From positions 1-64,000 of the forward strand of contig WBUF01000006.1 of assembly GCA_008933825.1 (NCBI GenBank): a stretch of 64,000 bases of DNA. The letters run 5' to 3'. Below the pieces are notes generated by a model that was given only the letters and a program-made list of their open reading frames with translations, had not been told where the DNA came from and made no database searches. The DNA comes from Rhodocyclaceae bacterium. GTDB taxonomy: Bacteria; Pseudomonadota; Gammaproteobacteria; Burkholderiales; Rhodocyclaceae. A program made the position numbers and the translations under genes. Below are positions 35,029 through 45,736 of this stretch, piece by piece. Each line of letters opens with the position of its first letter. Position 1 is the stretch's first letter.

Positions 35029-36564
35029 ATGAACGACCACCTGGTGATTTTCGACACGACATTGCGCGACGGCGAGCAGAGCCCCGGCGCCTCCATGACC
35101 AAGGACGAGAAGCTCCGCGTGGCGCGCCAGCTCGAGCGAATGCGGGTCGACGTGATCGAGGCCGGTTTCGCCGCCGCCTCGCCGGGCGATTTCGAGGCTA
35201 TCCACGGCATTGCCCAGGCCATTCGCGATTCCACCGTGTGCTCGCTGGCGCGCGCCAACGAAAACGACATCCGCCGCGCCGGCGAGGCCATCAGACCGGC
35301 CCGCTCCGGCCGCATCCACACCTTCATCGCCACCAGCCCGATCCACATGGAAAAGAAGCTGCGCATGACGCCGGACGAGGTGCTCGATGCGGCCGTCGAG
35401 GCGGTGAAGCTCTCGCTCGAGTACACCGACGACGTCGAGTTTTCGGCGGAAGACGCGGTGCGCTCGGACATGGACTTCCTGTGCCGCGTGTTCGAGGCGG
35501 TGATCCGGGCCGGCGCGAAGACGATCAACGTGCCGGATACGGTGGGCTACAGCATTCCCTCGGTCTGGGGGGAGCGCATGCGCAGCCTGATCGAGCGGGT
35601 GCCCGGCTCGGACAAGGTGGTCTGGTCCACGCATTGTCATAACGATCTCGGCATGGCCGTGGCGAATTCCTTGGCGGCGGTGCTGGGCGGGGCACGCCAG
35701 GTGGAATGCACGATCAACGGCCTGGGCGAGCGGGCCGGCAACGCTTCGCTCGAAGAAGTGGTGATGGCCGTGCGAACGCGCAGCGACATCTTTCCGGTCG
35801 CCACGCGCATCGACACGACGCAGATCGTGCCAGCTTCCAAACTCATCTCGCAGATCACCGGCTACCCGGTGCAGCCGAACAAGGCGGTGGTCGGGGCGAA
35901 CGCCTTCGCCCACGAGTCGGGCATTCACCAGGACGGCGTGATCAAGCACCGCGAGACCTACGAGATCATGCGCGCGCAGGACGTCGGCTGGACGCAGAAC
36001 AAGCTGGTGCTGGGCAAGCATTCCGGCCGCAACGCCTTCAAGACGCGGCTGGCCGACCTCGGCATCGTGGTGGACAGCGAGGAGCAGCTCAACATCGCCT
36101 TCGCCCGCTTCAAGGAGCTCGCCGACAAGAAGCACGAGATCTTCGACGAGGATCTGCAAGCGCTCATGTCCGACGAGGCGTTCACGCCCGAGCAGGAGCA
36201 TTACAAGCTGGTCAGCCTGCGCGTCTGTTCGGAAACCGGCGAAACGCCGCATGCCCGCATGACGCTCGCGGTGGGCGGCGGAGAAAGCCAGTCCGAGGCG
36301 CACGGAGACGGCCCGGTCGACGCCTGCTTCAAGGCCGTCGAGCGCATTGCCGACAGCCGTGCCAGTCTGCTGCTGTTTTCGGTGAACAGCATCACCGGCG
36401 GCACCGACGCGCAGGGCGAGGTGACGGTGCGCCTGGCGCGCGACGGCCGGGTGGTCAACGGCCAGGGCGCGGACACCGACATCATCGTCGCCTCGGTGAA
36501 GGCCTACATCAATGCCCTGAACAGGCTGGTGTCCAAACCGGAAAAGGTCAATCCGCAGGTGTGA
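35029..36564 (+). CDS. leuA: 2-isopropylmalate synthase
   Basis: 511 residues. The TIM-barrel catalytic domain starts with [16 protein letters not shown] (metal-binding Asp and Arg) and has the HxH metal pair in [11 protein letters not shown] near residue 204. The linker contains [15 protein letters not shown], and the C-terminal LeuA regulatory domain (from about 390) is for leucine feedback. First committed step of leucine synthesis, from acetyl-CoA and 2-ketoisovalerate. SD GGAG precedes the ATG. It has its own candidate promoter after pssA. Confidence 0.97.
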   Translation: MNDHLVIFDTTLRDGEQSPGASMTKDEKLRVARQLERMRVDVIEAGFAAASPGDFEAIHGIAQAIRDSTVCSLARANENDIRRAGEAIRPARSGRIHTFIATSPIHMEKKLRMTPDEVLDAAVEAVKLSLEYTDDVEFSAEDAVRSDMDFLCRVFEAVIRAGAKTINVPDTVGYSIPSVWGERMRSLIERVPGSDKVVWSTHCHNDLGMAVANSLAAVLGGARQVECTINGLGERAGNASLEEVVMAVRTRSDIFPVATRIDTTQIVPASKLISQITGYPVQPNKAVVGANAFAHESGIHQDGVIKHRETYEIMRAQDVGWTQNKLVLGKHSGRNAFKTRLADLGIVVDSEEQLNIAFARFKELADKKHEIFDEDLQALMSDEAFTPEQEHYKLVSLRVCSETGETPHARMTLAVGGGESQSEAHGDGPVDACFKAVERIADSRASLLLFSVNSITGGTDAQGEVTVRLARDGRVVNGQGADTDIIVASVKAYINALNRLVSKPEKVNPQV

Positions 36565-36577
36565 TGCGCCCTGAATC

Positions 36578-36603
36578 CCGCCGTATCGCGGAGACTGACT
36601 TTT
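36578..36603 (-). repeat. 26-nt dispersed element, copy 9 (leuA-yihY gap)
   Basis: Reverse orientation, perfect head and tail, 14 nt after the leuA stop. Confidence 0.9.
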
Positions 36604-36672
36604 GCCGAGGCGCGCGGCATGCATGAGGGCATCCGGTAGAATCGCCGCATTCCATCGGAACGGATCCTGTCG

Positions 36673-37494
36673 ATGCGCCTGGTCGGCCCCTTGCCCGACT
36701 TCCTGATGCGCTGCGCGGCGCGCTTCCGCGAGGAGCGCTGCGCCCAGGCTGCCGCCAGCCTGGCATTCACCACGCTGCTGGCGCTGGTGCCGCTGCTGAC
36801 CGTGTCCCTCGTGCTGATTTCCCAGTTCGATCTCTTCTCCGGCCTTGGCTCGGCGCTGCGCAATTTTCTTCTCGCCAACCTGTTGCCGGAGAAGGCCGGC
36901 AAGATCATTGCCGCTTACGCTCTCCAGTTCAGCCACAAGACCGGCCGGCTGCCGCTGTTCGGCATGGCCACGCTGGTGCTGGCCGCCCTGCTGCTGATGC
37001 TCTCGATCGACCGCGTCTTCAGCCAGATCTGGCGCGTCGAGAAGCCGCGTCCGCTGCTCAAGCGCCTGGCGCTGTACCTCGGCGGCCTGGTGATCGGCCC
37101 CGTCGTGCTGGGCGCCTGCGTGGCGGTGGCGACCTATCTCATGACCGCATCGCTGGGGCTGGTGAACGAGCCGAGGTGGATCACCGACCTGGTGCTGAAA
37201 GTCTTGCCGGTGCTGCTGCTGGCCGGGCTGTGCGCCCTGATCTATCGAGCCATGCCGAACCGGCCGGTGAGGTCGGGGCACGCCATGCTGGGCGGCACGG
37301 TGGCGGCGCTGGGATTCGCCCTGCTGCAGCGCGGTTTCTCCGTATACCTGAAGGCGTTTCCGAACTATGCGCTGATTTACGGCGCCTTCGCCACGGTGCC
37401 GATCTTCCTGGTCTGGCTGTATCTGTGCTGGCTGGTGGTGCTGGCGGGTGCGCTGACGACGGCCGTGCTGGGCGAGATGCCGCCGCGGCGCTGA
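36673..37494 (+). CDS. YihY/BrkB-family inner-membrane protein (UPF0761)
   Basis: 273 residues with six to seven TM helices. Family motifs are RCAQAAASLAFTTLLALVPLL near the start and FPNYALIYGAFATVPIFLVWLYLCW near the end. The family was once annotated as RNase BN in error; its true role is unknown. A TAGAAT -10-like hexamer lies at about 36637-36642. It is convergent with the 506-aa unknown, with abutting ends. Confidence 0.9.
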   Translation: MRLVGPLPDFLMRCAARFREERCAQAAASLAFTTLLALVPLLTVSLVLISQFDLFSGLGSALRNFLLANLLPEKAGKIIAAYALQFSHKTGRLPLFGMATLVLAALLLMLSIDRVFSQIWRVEKPRPLLKRLALYLGGLVIGPVVLGACVAVATYLMTASLGLVNEPRWITDLVLKVLPVLLLAGLCALIYRAMPNRPVRSGHAMLGGTVAALGFALLQRGFSVYLKAFPNYALIYGAFATVPIFLVWLYLCWLVVLAGALTTAVLGEMPPRR

Positions 37495-39015
37495 TCACAT
37501 CGGGTATGGGTCGGATTCGAACTGAAACAGCTCGATCGCGCCGGTCTGCAGGTCCATGCTGAGCAGCCGCCCCTGCATGACGTGGGTTTTGTCCTCCCCG
37601 GAGACGATGAAGAAGCGGCGCGCGCTGAAGGCGCCGGAGGGGGCGAGCAGGGCCGGATGTTCCCGCAGCGCCGGGATGGCCGGCAGCAGCAGCCCCGCTG
37701 TAGGCTGCTGGGCGGAGTCGCCGTTGCGGAACATCAGCTGCACCGAGCGCGCCGCGGGCGAGACGAGTTCCAGGCCCAACTCGATGTGCTCCGGATTCTC
37801 GCTTTTCATCCAGCGCACGACGCAGATGTTCCAGGGCTTGTCCGACGCCGGGCGCAGGGCGATCACGCTGCCGGGCACCAGCCCCTCGACCGTGCCGGCG
37901 ACATGCATCACGGCATAGCCCGTCGGACTTTCGTTGAGCACCATCCACTCGGTCATGCGCGGCGCACCCGACTCCGCACCCGCCGGCGCCTCGCCGCTTT
38001 CCAGCAGCTGCCAGAGCTCGCTGAGGCCGACGCAGACTTCGGCGCGGAAGTTGTTGTGGCGGCGCGCATGCTGGCGATGCGGCGGCTGCGCCCAGTGCGT
38101 TTGCAGGCGCTTCAGGGCGGCGATGCCGCCGGGACCGGCTGCACGTTCCGGCAGCCGCAGGTTTCCCGCGGGCATGCCGTTCTCGAGCGCGGCGATTTGC
38201 TCGCTCAGCAGTCTGGCCAGCATCTGGAAGGAACAGAACAGCAGGTCGCCGTGATCGGGCGGAATGCGCCGGTTGGGCGGCACCGGTCCCATGTCGCGAC
38301 TGCCGTCGACCCAATACCACGAACCCTCGTCCTCCTTCGGCGGCGAAGCGAGCAGGCTGACCGCCGCGGAGAACTGGGCCAGATAGTCGCTGGCGAGGGC
38401 GACCTCTACGGGGGAGAAGCCTTCCGGCTGGGCCGCGGCCAGCGCCAGCATCCCCTTGTAGAGGTTCTCCGGATCCAGCGACAGGCCGGGGATCACGGTG
38501 GCCGTCGGCTCGAAATGGGCGCGCGCCGACCGGGCCAGGGCATGGGCACGGTGCCACAGGTCGGTCGGCGGCGGACTGGCAACCATGAAACAGGTGTCCA
38601 GGGCTGCGGCAAGACTGCGCAGTGCCCGGGCCGCAACGGAAGCGGCATTGCGGCGCTTGCTGAGGGCCAGGCGCGCAGGATCCTGCAGGGCGTGCTCATA
38701 GCCGGCCACCACGTTCAGATGCACCGCGATCAGCAGGGACGCGGTGGCGCGCAGTTCCTTGGCCAGGGGCAGGCTTGCCTCGGTCAGTCGCGCCCTCAAT
38801 GCGCGGGCCAGCCGATGCGCACGATCATAGAAAAGGTCCAGGATGCGGTGGAAATGGGCGTCCTCGATGCGGGCGCGGCGAAGCGCCGCCAGTTCCCCGC
38901 CCAATTGGGCCAGATCCTGGGCCGGATCGTCCGAAATCGGCGAAGCGAGCCAATCCAGGACGTGCGTGACGTCGTCGGAAGGATGCGTCTTGCGAACGGG
39001 GCTGGAGGATGACAC
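37495..39015 (-). CDS. 506-aa protein of unknown function with a possible PilZ-like C-terminus
   Basis: I do not recognise the full-length protein. The N-terminal two thirds is mainly helical and Ala/Leu-rich, with no signal peptide. Residues from about 360 ([51 protein letters not shown]) show the strand pattern of PilZ-type c-di-GMP-binding barrels. The canonical RxxxR and D/NxSxxG motifs are not clearly present, so ligand binding is doubtful. GTG start at 39015. It is divergent from the rpsP operon. Confidence 0.6.
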   Translation of the reverse strand: MSSSSPVRKTHPSDDVTHVLDWLASPISDDPAQDLAQLGGELAALRRARIEDAHFHRILDLFYDRAHRLARALRARLTEASLPLAKELRATASLLIAVHLNVVAGYEHALQDPARLALSKRRNAASVAARALRSLAAALDTCFMVASPPPTDLWHRAHALARSARAHFEPTATVIPGLSLDPENLYKGMLALAAAQPEGFSPVEVALASDYLAQFSAAVSLLASPPKEDEGSWYWVDGSRDMGPVPPNRRIPPDHGDLLFCSFQMLARLLSEQIAALENGMPAGNLRLPERAAGPGGIAALKRLQTHWAQPPHRQHARRHNNFRAEVCVGLSELWQLLESGEAPAGAESGAPRMTEWMVLNESPTGYAVMHVAGTVEGLVPGSVIALRPASDKPWNICVVRWMKSENPEHIELGLELVSPAARSVQLMFRNGDSAQQPTAGLLLPAIPALREHPALLAPSGAFSARRFFIVSGEDKTHVMQGRLLSMDLQTGAIELFQFESDPYPM

Positions 39016-39132
39016 TGGAGTCTAATGTCGGCGGCCGCGGCGACCTTGATCAAAACGGTTTCATTGTAGATGAATCCGTCCGGCGAACAAGGGGATGCGG
39101 CGAGACGCCATCGGGTTTCTGCTTGTTTTCCA

Positions 39133-39158
39133 GGGCGGTTTGCTTTACCATACCGCCC
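39133..39158. repeat. Short inverted repeat in the rpsP leader
   Basis: GGGCGGT (39133-39139) and ACCGCCC (39152-39158) are perfect 7-bp arms about 90 nt upstream of the rpsP ATG. It could be an operator or a leader hairpin. The rest of the 233-nt gap shows no clear promoter or gene to me. Confidence 0.4.
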
Positions 39159-39248
39159 CTTTGGCCTTGGGCGCTTTGTCGGGCATGCGGTTTACCCGAC
39201 GGATACCGCCGAGGCTCAGTTTTCAGTTTTCAAACAAGGGTTAAGCAC

Positions 39249-39503
39249 ATGGTCGTGATTCGACTTGCCCGGGGCGGCGCCAAGAAGCGTCCGTTCTACA
39301 ACATGGTGGTCACCGATTCGCGCAAGCGCCGTGACGGCGCCTGCATCGAGCGCGTCGGTTACTACAATCCCGTCGCCGGCGAAAAGGAGCAGGGGCTGCG
39401 CGTCGACATGCAGCGCATCGAGCACTGGACCGGCAAGGGCGCCCAGCTCTCGCCCACCGTGGCGCGCCTGGTCAAGCAGTTCGCCGCCAAGCCTGCTGCC
39501 TGA
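39249..39503 (+). CDS. rpsP: 30S ribosomal protein S16
   Basis: 84 residues beginning [23 protein letters not shown] with the S16 signature and SRKRRDG. It helps assemble the 30S subunit. It is the first gene of the conserved rpsP-rimM-trmD-rplS operon; rimM begins 7 nt downstream. Confidence 0.98.
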   Translation: MVVIRLARGGAKKRPFYNMVVTDSRKRRDGACIERVGYYNPVAGEKEQGLRVDMQRIEHWTGKGAQLSPTVARLVKQFAAKPAA

Positions 39504-39509
39504 GCAGGC

Positions 39510-40019
39510 ATGATCGTTCTGGGGCGAATTGCCGCCCCGTTCGGCGTCCGCGGCTGGGTCAGGTTGCAGGCGTTTGGCGACGATCCGCAGGCTTGGGGAC
39601 GCATGCCGCAGTGGTGGCTGGCGGCGGATGAGCAGACGCCCGATGCAGCCTGGCAGGCGAGGCCGCTGGCCGAATGCCGGCTTCATGCGAAAGGGCTCAT
39701 CGTCCGCTTCGACGGAATCGAGGACCGCGCTGCAGCGGAAAAGCTCGCCGGGCTTTATGCCGGCGCACCGCGCGAGGCGCTGCCGGAAACGGCCACAAAT
39801 GAATACTACTGGGCCGACCTGGTCGGCCTGGACGTCGTGAATCTGGAAGGTGCGCGGCTGGGCCGCGTCGCCGGATTGCTGAGAAGCGGGGCGCACGAGG
39901 TGCTGGAGCTGCGCGACGAAACCGGCCGACAGCGCCTGCTGCCCTTCGTGGCGGCGGTGGTGAAGAGGGTGGACCTGGCCGCGCGCCAGATTCGGGCGGA
40001 CTGGGGGGATGACTGGTGA
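39510..40019 (+). CDS. rimM: 16S rRNA maturation factor RimM
   Basis: 169 residues. The N-terminal RimM barrel is [19 protein letters not shown], and the C-terminal PRC-barrel is [13 protein letters not shown]...[18 protein letters not shown]. It binds S19 during maturation of the 30S head. It overlaps trmD by 4 nt. Confidence 0.96.
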   Translation: MIVLGRIAAPFGVRGWVRLQAFGDDPQAWGRMPQWWLAADEQTPDAAWQARPLAECRLHAKGLIVRFDGIEDRAAAEKLAGLYAGAPREALPETATNEYYWADLVGLDVVNLEGARLGRVAGLLRSGAHEVLELRDETGRQRLLPFVAAVVKRVDLAARQIRADWGDDW

Positions 40020-40759
40020 GCATCGCCTTCGATGTCGTCACGCTGTTTCCCGACATGTTCGCCGCGCTGACCGATTGCGGCATCACACGGCGGGCGAAGG
40101 AACAGGGGCTATGGCAGCTGGCGCTGTGGAACCCGCGCGATTTCACGACCGACGCCTACCGCACGGTGGACGACCGGCCCTACGGCGGCGGACCCGGCAT
40201 GGTGATGCTGGCCGAGCCGCTGGAAAAGGCGATTGCCGCGGCGAGGGAAATACGACCCGGCGCAAAGGTGATTTGCCTCTCGCCGCAAGGCCGGCCGCTG
40301 ACCCACGGGCGCGTGCTTGCGCTGGCGCAGGAGGCGGGTGCGATCCTGCTCTGCGGGCGCTACGAGGGCATCGACGAGCGGCTGCTCGCGCGCTGCGTGG
40401 ACGAGGAGCTTTCGCTCGGCGATTTCGTCCTCTCCGGCGGGGAGATCGCGGCCATGGCGCTGATCGACGCGGTGGTGCGCCAGCTGCCGGGTGCGCTGAA
40501 CGACGCCGCTTCGGCAGCGGAGGAGTCCTTCGCCGACGGATTGCTCGACTGTCCGCACTACACGCGGCCGGAAGTGTACGAAGGCATGGCGGTGCCGGCG
40601 GTGCTGCTCTCCGGCCACCACGCCGAGATCCGGCGCTGGCGCCTGAAGCAGGCGCTGGGGCGCACCTGGCTGCGACGGCCCGAGCTGATCGCGGCACGGG
40701 CGCTGAGCAAGGAGGAAAACGTCCTGCTTGAGGAATTCAGGCGGGAAAACGCGAAGTAG
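40016..40759 (+). CDS. trmD: tRNA (guanine37-N1)-methyltransferase
   Basis: 247 residues of the SPOUT class. The SAM-binding trefoil knot covers [31 protein letters not shown] and [11 protein letters not shown]. The N-terminal [10 protein letters not shown] and [11 protein letters not shown] are family-typical. It methylates G37 of tRNAs reading CNN/GGN codons to prevent frameshifting. The GTG start overlaps the rimM stop. Confidence 0.97.
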   Translation: MSIAFDVVTLFPDMFAALTDCGITRRAKEQGLWQLALWNPRDFTTDAYRTVDDRPYGGGPGMVMLAEPLEKAIAAAREIRPGAKVICLSPQGRPLTHGRVLALAQEAGAILLCGRYEGIDERLLARCVDEELSLGDFVLSGGEIAAMALIDAVVRQLPGALNDAASAAEESFADGLLDCPHYTRPEVYEGMAVPAVLLSGHHAEIRRWRLKQALGRTWLRRPELIAARALSKEENVLLEEFRRENAK

Positions 40760-40844
40760 CTTTATCAACCAGAAAGCGTCGCGCAACAGGCCGATGCCTG
40801 CTCTGTGCGCTAGGCCACCGGCCGTTTGACTTGGGAGCAATGCC

Positions 40845-41219
40845 ATGAATCTGATCCAGCAACTCGAACAGGAAGAAATCGCCCGACTGGGCAAGAACAT
40901 TCCCGATTTCGCCCCCGGCGACACGGTGGTGGTCAACGTGAACGTCGTCGAGGGCGAGCGCAAGCGCGTGCAGGCCTACGAGGGCGTGGTCATCGGCAAG
41001 CGCAACCGCGGCCTCAACTCCGCCTTCACGGTGCGCAAGATCTCCTCGGGCGAAGGCGTCGAGCGCACCTTCCAGACCTACTCCCCGCTGATCGCCAGCA
41101 TCGAGGTGAAGCGCAAGGGCGATGTGCGCCGGGCCAAGCTCTATTATCTGCGCGGCCGCTCCGGCAAGTCGGCGCGCATCCGCGAGAAGCTGGAATCGAG
41201 CGGCAAGTCGGGCGAGTAA
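40845..41219 (+). CDS. rplS: 50S ribosomal protein L19
   Basis: 124 residues. The signature is [28 protein letters not shown]...[10 protein letters not shown]. It sits at the 30S-50S interface. It is last in the rpsP operon, after an 85-nt gap from trmD, and is followed by an 18-bp hairpin. Confidence 0.98.
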   Translation: MNLIQQLEQEEIARLGKNIPDFAPGDTVVVNVNVVEGERKRVQAYEGVVIGKRNRGLNSAFTVRKISSGEGVERTFQTYSPLIASIEVKRKGDVRRAKLYYLRGRSGKSARIREKLESSGKSGE

Positions 41220-41231
41220 GAAGCTTCTTTT

Positions 41232-41271
41232 CCAAGCACAACGGGGCGCATTAGCGCCCCGTTGTGCTTGG
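41232..41271. terminator. Long hairpin between convergent rplS and folE2
   Basis: An 18-bp perfect inverted repeat (CCAAGCACAACGGGGCGC and its complement) around the loop ATTA. There is no T-run on either side, so intrinsic termination is uncertain, but its position suits a bidirectional terminator. Confidence 0.65.
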
Positions 41272-41282
41272 TGTCGCCGCAA

Positions 41283-42089
41283 TCACCCCTCGAACCTGTT
41301 GCGCTCGATGAGGGCGTAGGCGGAGTGGTTGTGTATCGACTCGAAGTTTTCCGATTCGACCACGTAGGCGTCGATGCGCTTTTCCCGGTTCAACAGCGCC
41401 GCCACGTCGCGCACCATGTCTTCGACGAACTTCGGGTTGTCGTAGGCGCGCTCGGTGACGTACTTCTCGTCGGGGCGCTTGAGCAGGCCGTAGAGCTCGC
41501 AGGAGGCCTGGCTTTCCACCAGCTGCACCAGTTCCTCGATCCAGACGAAGTCGTTGGTCGTCGCCGTGACGGTGACGTGGGAGCGCTGGTTGTGCGCGCC
41601 GCGCTCGGAGATCTTCTTCGAGCAGGGGCACAGGCTGGTCACCGGCACGACGATCTTCATGGTGAAGCGGTATCTGCCGCCGTCGCAGATCTCGCCGACG
41701 AAGGTGACCTCGTAGTCGATCAGGCTCTGCACCCCGGACACCGGCGCCTTCTTCTGGATGAAGTAGGGGAAGGTCATCTCGATGTGGCCGGTCTCGGCTT
41801 CCAGGCGCCTGACCATCTCGCGCAGGGTCGGCTCGAAGTTCTCGACGGAGATCTCGCGCTCGTGGCCGTTGAGGATTTCCACGAAGCGCGACATGTGGGT
41901 GCCCTTGAAGTTGTGGGGCAGGCCGACGTACATGTTGAACACGGCGATGGTGTGCTGCACGCCGCCGCCCTTGTCCATCACCCGCACCGGATGGCGGATG
42001 GACTTGATGCCGACCTTGTCGATGGCCAGCTGGCGGGTGTCGGTGAAGCCTTGGACGTCGGGTATGGCCATGGTGTCGTTCAGTTTCAT
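41283..42089 (-). CDS. folE2: GTP cyclohydrolase FolE2 (type IB)
   Basis: 268 residues of the COG1469 family: [12 protein letters not shown], the Cys of [12 protein letters not shown] that binds the catalytic metal, and [11 protein letters not shown]. It makes dihydroneopterin triphosphate from GTP, feeding folate and queuosine; it can use metals other than zinc. ATG 42089 has GAGAGAG upstream; ATG 42071 is an alternative. queG in this window uses the same biosynthetic branch. Confidence 0.95.
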   Translation of the reverse strand: MKLNDTMAIPDVQGFTDTRQLAIDKVGIKSIRHPVRVMDKGGGVQHTIAVFNMYVGLPHNFKGTHMSRFVEILNGHEREISVENFEPTLREMVRRLEAETGHIEMTFPYFIQKKAPVSGVQSLIDYEVTFVGEICDGGRYRFTMKIVVPVTSLCPCSKKISERGAHNQRSHVTVTATTNDFVWIEELVQLVESQASCELYGLLKRPDEKYVTERAYDNPKFVEDMVRDVAALLNREKRIDAYVVESENFESIHNHSAYALIERNRFEG

Positions 42090-42155
42090 GTGCTCTCTCG
42101 GGGCTGGGTTCTATAAGCGTTTTCTTTTGAACCCATCCTAGCATTCCCGAGAGAA

Positions 42156-44009
42156 TCACTCAAGTATTAAACGTTTTACGCTTTCAGCAATATGCCCGGC
42201 ATCGAGGCCGAGCTGGGCCAGCAGCAGGGCCGAGTCGCCGTGCTCGGTGAAGCGGTCGGGCAGGCCCAGGCGCGCGAGGCGGGTATTCAGGCCCTGTTCC
42301 TCGAGGGAGCGCGCCACTTCCGCGCCGGCGCCGCCGATGACGGTGTTTTCCTCGATGCTTACCAGCAGATCGTGGCCGAAGGCGAGTTCCCGCAGCAGCG
42401 CGTGGTCGAGCGGCTTGACGAAACGCATGTTGGCGACGGTGGCGTTGAGGCGCTCGCCCGCCTCCAGCGCCGGCGCCAGCAGGGTGCCGAAGGCGAGCAG
42501 GGCGACGCGCGTGCCGCTGCGGCGGATCTCGCCCTTGCCCAGGGGCAGGGGGGTGAGCAAGCGCTCCGGTGTCACGCCCGGGCCGTGGCCGCGCGGGTAG
42601 CGCACGGCGCTCGGGCCGTCATGCTGGAAGGCGGTGGTGAGCATCTGCCGGCATTCGTTCTCGTCGGCCGGGGCCATGACGATCAGATTCGGCACGCAGG
42701 CCAGATAGGAGAGGTCGAAGGCGCCGTTGTGCGTGGCGCCGTCGGCGCCGACCAGGCCGCCGCGGTCGATGGCCAGCATCACCGGCAGGTTCTGCAGGGC
42801 GATGTCGTGGATCAGCTGGTCGTAGGCGCGCTGCAGGAAGGTCGAGTAGATCGCCACCACGGGCTTCGCGCCCTCGCAGGCCAGGCCCGCGGCAAAAGTC
42901 AGCGCGTGCTGCTCGGCGATGCCGACATCGTGGAAGCGCCGCGGATATTCCTCGGCGAAGCGCACCATGCCGGAGCCCTCCTTCATGGCCGGCGTGATGG
43001 CGACCAGGCGATTGTCCTGGGCCGCCATGTCGCACAGCCAGTCGCCGAAGACCTGGGTGTAGGTCAGCCTGCTCCCGCCCTTGCCCTGGCGGATGCCGTT
43101 TTCGCTGTCGAACCTGGAGACGCCATGGTAGAGCACCGGATCGGCCTCGGCCAGCTTGTAGCCCTGGCCCTTCTTGGTGATGACATGGAGGAACTGCGGG
43201 CCTTTCAGCTCGGCGATGTTTTTCAGCGTCGGCACCAGCGAATCGAGGTCGTGGCCGTCGATCGGGCCGATGTAGTTGAAGCCGAACTCCTCGAACAGGG
43301 TGCCCGGCGTGACCATGCCCTTGATGTGCTCCTCGGTGCGCTTGGCGAACTCGAGCAGGGAGGGCGAGACGCCGAGCACCTTCTCGCCGGCGCGGCGCGC
43401 GGCGTTGAAGGCGTGGCCGGAGAAGAGGCGCGCCAGGTATTTGTTGAGCGCGCCCACCGGCGGCGAAATCGACATGTCGTTGTCGTTGAGGATGACCAGC
43501 AGGCTGGCGTCTGCCACGCCGGCGTTGTTGAGCGCCTCGAAGGCCATGCCGGCGGTCATGGCGCCGTCGCCGATGACGGCGACGACGCGCCGCGCCTCGC
43601 CCTTGTCGCGCGCGGCGATGGCCATGCCGAGCGCGGCCGAGATGGAAGTCGAGGAATGGCCGGTGCCGAAGGTGTCGTAGGGGCTCTCGTTCCGGCGCGG
43701 GAAGCCGGAGACGCCGCCCAGCATTCGCAGCTTCGCCATGCCGTCGCGCCGCCCGGTGAGCACCTTGTGGGCATAGGTCTGGTGGCCGACGTCCCACACC
43801 AGCCGGTCCTCCGGCGTGTCGAAGACGTAGTGCAGGGCGATGGCGAGTTCCACCGTGCCGAGGTTGGAAGAAAGGTGGCCGCCGGTCTTCGACACCGACT
43901 CGATGAGAAACTCGCGCAGTTCCTGCGCCAGCTGCGGCAATTGCTTGCGCTCGAGTTGGCGCAGCGCGGCCGGGTCGTCGATGGTCTCGAGCAGGGGATA
44001 GGCGGACAT
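42156..44009 (-). CDS. dxs: 1-deoxy-D-xylulose-5-phosphate synthase
   Basis: 617 residues. The ThDP site is [21 protein letters not shown]...ILNDNDMS. The transketolase central domain has [17 protein letters not shown] with the catalytic Glu and His. The start [13 protein letters not shown] overlaps the ispA stop (TGATG). It makes DXP from pyruvate and glyceraldehyde-3-phosphate for the non-mevalonate isoprenoid pathway, whose last enzyme, IspH, is also in this window. Confidence 0.97.
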   Translation of the reverse strand: MSAYPLLETIDDPAALRQLERKQLPQLAQELREFLIESVSKTGGHLSSNLGTVELAIALHYVFDTPEDRLVWDVGHQTYAHKVLTGRRDGMAKLRMLGGVSGFPRRNESPYDTFGTGHSSTSISAALGMAIAARDKGEARRVVAVIGDGAMTAGMAFEALNNAGVADASLLVILNDNDMSISPPVGALNKYLARLFSGHAFNAARRAGEKVLGVSPSLLEFAKRTEEHIKGMVTPGTLFEEFGFNYIGPIDGHDLDSLVPTLKNIAELKGPQFLHVITKKGQGYKLAEADPVLYHGVSRFDSENGIRQGKGGSRLTYTQVFGDWLCDMAAQDNRLVAITPAMKEGSGMVRFAEEYPRRFHDVGIAEQHALTFAAGLACEGAKPVVAIYSTFLQRAYDQLIHDIALQNLPVMLAIDRGGLVGADGATHNGAFDLSYLACVPNLIVMAPADENECRQMLTTAFQHDGPSAVRYPRGHGPGVTPERLLTPLPLGKGEIRRSGTRVALLAFGTLLAPALEAGERLNATVANMRFVKPLDHALLRELAFGHDLLVSIEENTVIGGAGAEVARSLEEQGLNTRLARLGLPDRFTEHGDSALLLAQLGLDAGHIAESVKRLILE

Positions 44010-44896
44010 CAGAATTTCCGCGTCACGATGTAATGGGCCAGTTCGTGCAGGCGGCGGCCGCGCTCGCCGAAGGCCTCGATGGCCTCGCGCGCCTCGCGGC
44101 GCAGGGTGTCCGCCATTTCGCGTGCCTCGGCGAGCCCCATGGCGCTGACATAAGTGGCCTTGCCCTGGGCGGCGTCCTTGCCGGCGGTCTTGCCCAGCGT
44201 CGCCGTGCTGGCTTCGGCGTCGAGGATGTCGTCGACCACCTGGAAGAGCAGGCCGACGCGCTTGGCGAAATGGTCGAGGCGCGCCAGCTCCTCCTCCGGC
44301 AGCGGCGCGCCGCACTGGGCGCCGAGGAGGATGGCGGCGCGGATCAGGGCGCCGGTCTTGTGCACGTGCATGAACTCCAGCTCGGCGCGCGTCAGCTGCT
44401 TCCCGGTGCCCTCGATGTCGATCATCTGGCCGCCGGCCATGCCGCGCGAGCCGGCCGCCTGCGCCAGCAGGCGGATCATGCCGAGCTGGCGCTGCGGCTC
44501 GTCGGCCAGCACAGGGTCGGCGAGCAGCAGGAAGGCCTGCGACTGCAGGGCGTCGCCGACGAGCAGCGCCGTGGCCTCGTCGTACTCGACGTGGCAGGTC
44601 GGCTTGCCGCGGCGCAGGACGTCGTCGTCCATGCAGGGCAGGTCGTCGTGCACCAGGGAATAGGCGTGGATCATCTCGACGGCGCAGCCGGCGATGTCGA
44701 GGCGCTGGTGATCGGCGCCGGCCAGTTCCCCGGCGGCATGACAGAGCAGCGGGCGCACGCGCTTGCCGCCGCCGAGCGCGGCATAGCGCATCGCCCGGTG
44801 CAGGCGCTGCGGCGCGAGGTCGGCGCCGGGCAGCAGGCGTTCGAGTGCGCGCTCGGTGCGCTGCTGCACGGCAGTCATCCAGCTCTGGAAATCCAT
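44009..44896 (-). CDS. ispA: Farnesyl diphosphate synthase
   Basis: 295 residues. The first Asp-rich motif is [18 protein letters not shown] and the second is [19 protein letters not shown] binds isopentenyl diphosphate. It makes C15 diphosphate for quinones and undecaprenyl lipids. It is the middle gene of xseB-ispA-dxs. Its start region lies just beside a dispersed-repeat copy. Confidence 0.96.
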   Translation of the reverse strand: MDFQSWMTAVQQRTERALERLLPGADLAPQRLHRAMRYAALGGGKRVRPLLCHAAGELAGADHQRLDIAGCAVEMIHAYSLVHDDLPCMDDDVLRRGKPTCHVEYDEATALLVGDALQSQAFLLLADPVLADEPQRQLGMIRLLAQAAGSRGMAGGQMIDIEGTGKQLTRAELEFMHVHKTGALIRAAILLGAQCGAPLPEEELARLDHFAKRVGLLFQVVDDILDAEASTATLGKTAGKDAAQGKATYVSAMGLAEAREMADTLRREAREAIEAFGERGRRLHELAHYIVTRKF

Positions 44897-44901
44897 CTTG
44901 G

Positions 44902-44927
44902 AAAAGTCAGTCCCCCGAGGACGGCAA
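44902..44927 (+). repeat. 26-nt dispersed element, copy 10 (xseB 3' end)
   Basis: Perfect head AAAAGTCAGT, nine bases, tail ACGGCAA (two mismatches). Read on the minus strand it encodes LPSSGD and the TGA stop of xseB. Confidence 0.85.
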
Positions 44928-45143
44928 ATCCTGCAGCTGGCCCGCCTCGAGCACCTGGATCTTCTGCTCGGCGGCGGCCAGGGCGCCCTGGCAGTGCCTG
45001 AGCAGCGCCGCGCCGCGCTGGTAGGCGGCGAGCGACTCTTCCAGGCTGAGCTTGCCGGACTCCATGCCTTGCACGAGGGATTCCAGTTCTGCCAGCGACG
45101 CCTCGAAGGAATCGGGCAGCTTGTCGTTCGGAGCTTGGCTCAT
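44907..45143 (-). CDS. xseB: Exodeoxyribonuclease VII small subunit
   Basis: 78 residues: SFEASLAELESLVQGMESGKLSLEESLAAYQRG is the XseB signature, and the rest is helical. It works with XseA to degrade single-stranded DNA. It starts 10 nt upstream of ispA. The C-terminal residues and stop codon come from a dispersed-repeat copy. Confidence 0.95.
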   Translation of the reverse strand: MSQAPNDKLPDSFEASLAELESLVQGMESGKLSLEESLAAYQRGAALLRHCQGALAAAEQKIQVLEAGQLQDLPSSGD

Positions 45144-45391
45144 CGGGAGTTGCTGAGATTGCCGAGTGGCAAACCATAATCATAGCGTATTGCCTTCTTC
45201 CGGGCACGCATCGCTTTATGCTCGGCTGCTTTCGGCAATGCCGCCAGGGTGTCGCCCGCCGCCTGCCAGCCCTGGCCGTCCGGCCGGGCATCGGGGGCAT
45301 CGTTGCCGGCGGCTCGATCGCCTCGGCGCGATCGCGTGCGCCGGCGGAGCAGGATTGATATAGTAGAAGCGGATCAACAGGGGAGCAGGAC

Positions 45392-45736
45392 ATGATCGTC
45401 ACCGACCACAAGGACAGCCTGGTCACCGTCACGGTGTACGGCGAATTCAGCCTGGCCGACTACAGGGAGTTCGAGGAGCTGGTGAACTTCAAGGTGAGGT
45501 TCGAGGGCGAGGTGAACCTCCTTTTCGACCTGCGCCAGATGGCGGATTTCACGCTCGACATGGCCTGGGAGGAGATCAGGTTCGCGCGCGCCCACAGCCA
45601 CGACTTCGGCCGCATCGCCGTGCTGACGGATTCGCAATGGGTGACCTGGAGCGCCTGGCTGTCGCAGATATTCGTCGAGGCCGACATGCAGGTTTTCCGT
45701 GACGAGCGGGAAGCGCGCGACTGGCTGCAGGCATGA
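45392..45736 (+). CDS. SpoIIAA-like (STAS-fold) protein
   Basis: 114 residues with the SpoIIAA-like (DUF3478-type) pattern: VTVYGEFSLADYREFEELV, LLFDLRQMADFTLDMAWEEI, RIAVLTDSQWVTW, and DEREARDWL at the end. The precise role is unknown; relatives bind lipid or protein partners. SD GGGGAG precedes the ATG, and TATAGT (45359-45364) may be its -10. The 248-nt gap before it shows no other gene to me. The stop overlaps the sulfurtransferase start. Confidence 0.85.
   Translation: MIVTDHKDSLVTVTVYGEFSLADYREFEELVNFKVRFEGEVNLLFDLRQMADFTLDMAWEEIRFARAHSHDFGRIAVLTDSQWVTWSAWLSQIFVEADMQVFRDEREARDWLQA

Noticed and set aside
42894..42910. AAAAGTCAGC in dxs, similar to the head of the dispersed element
   Set aside because: There is no ACGGCGG tail at the fixed spacing, and the bases encode the native Dxs motif [10 protein letters not shown], so the match is explained by the protein.
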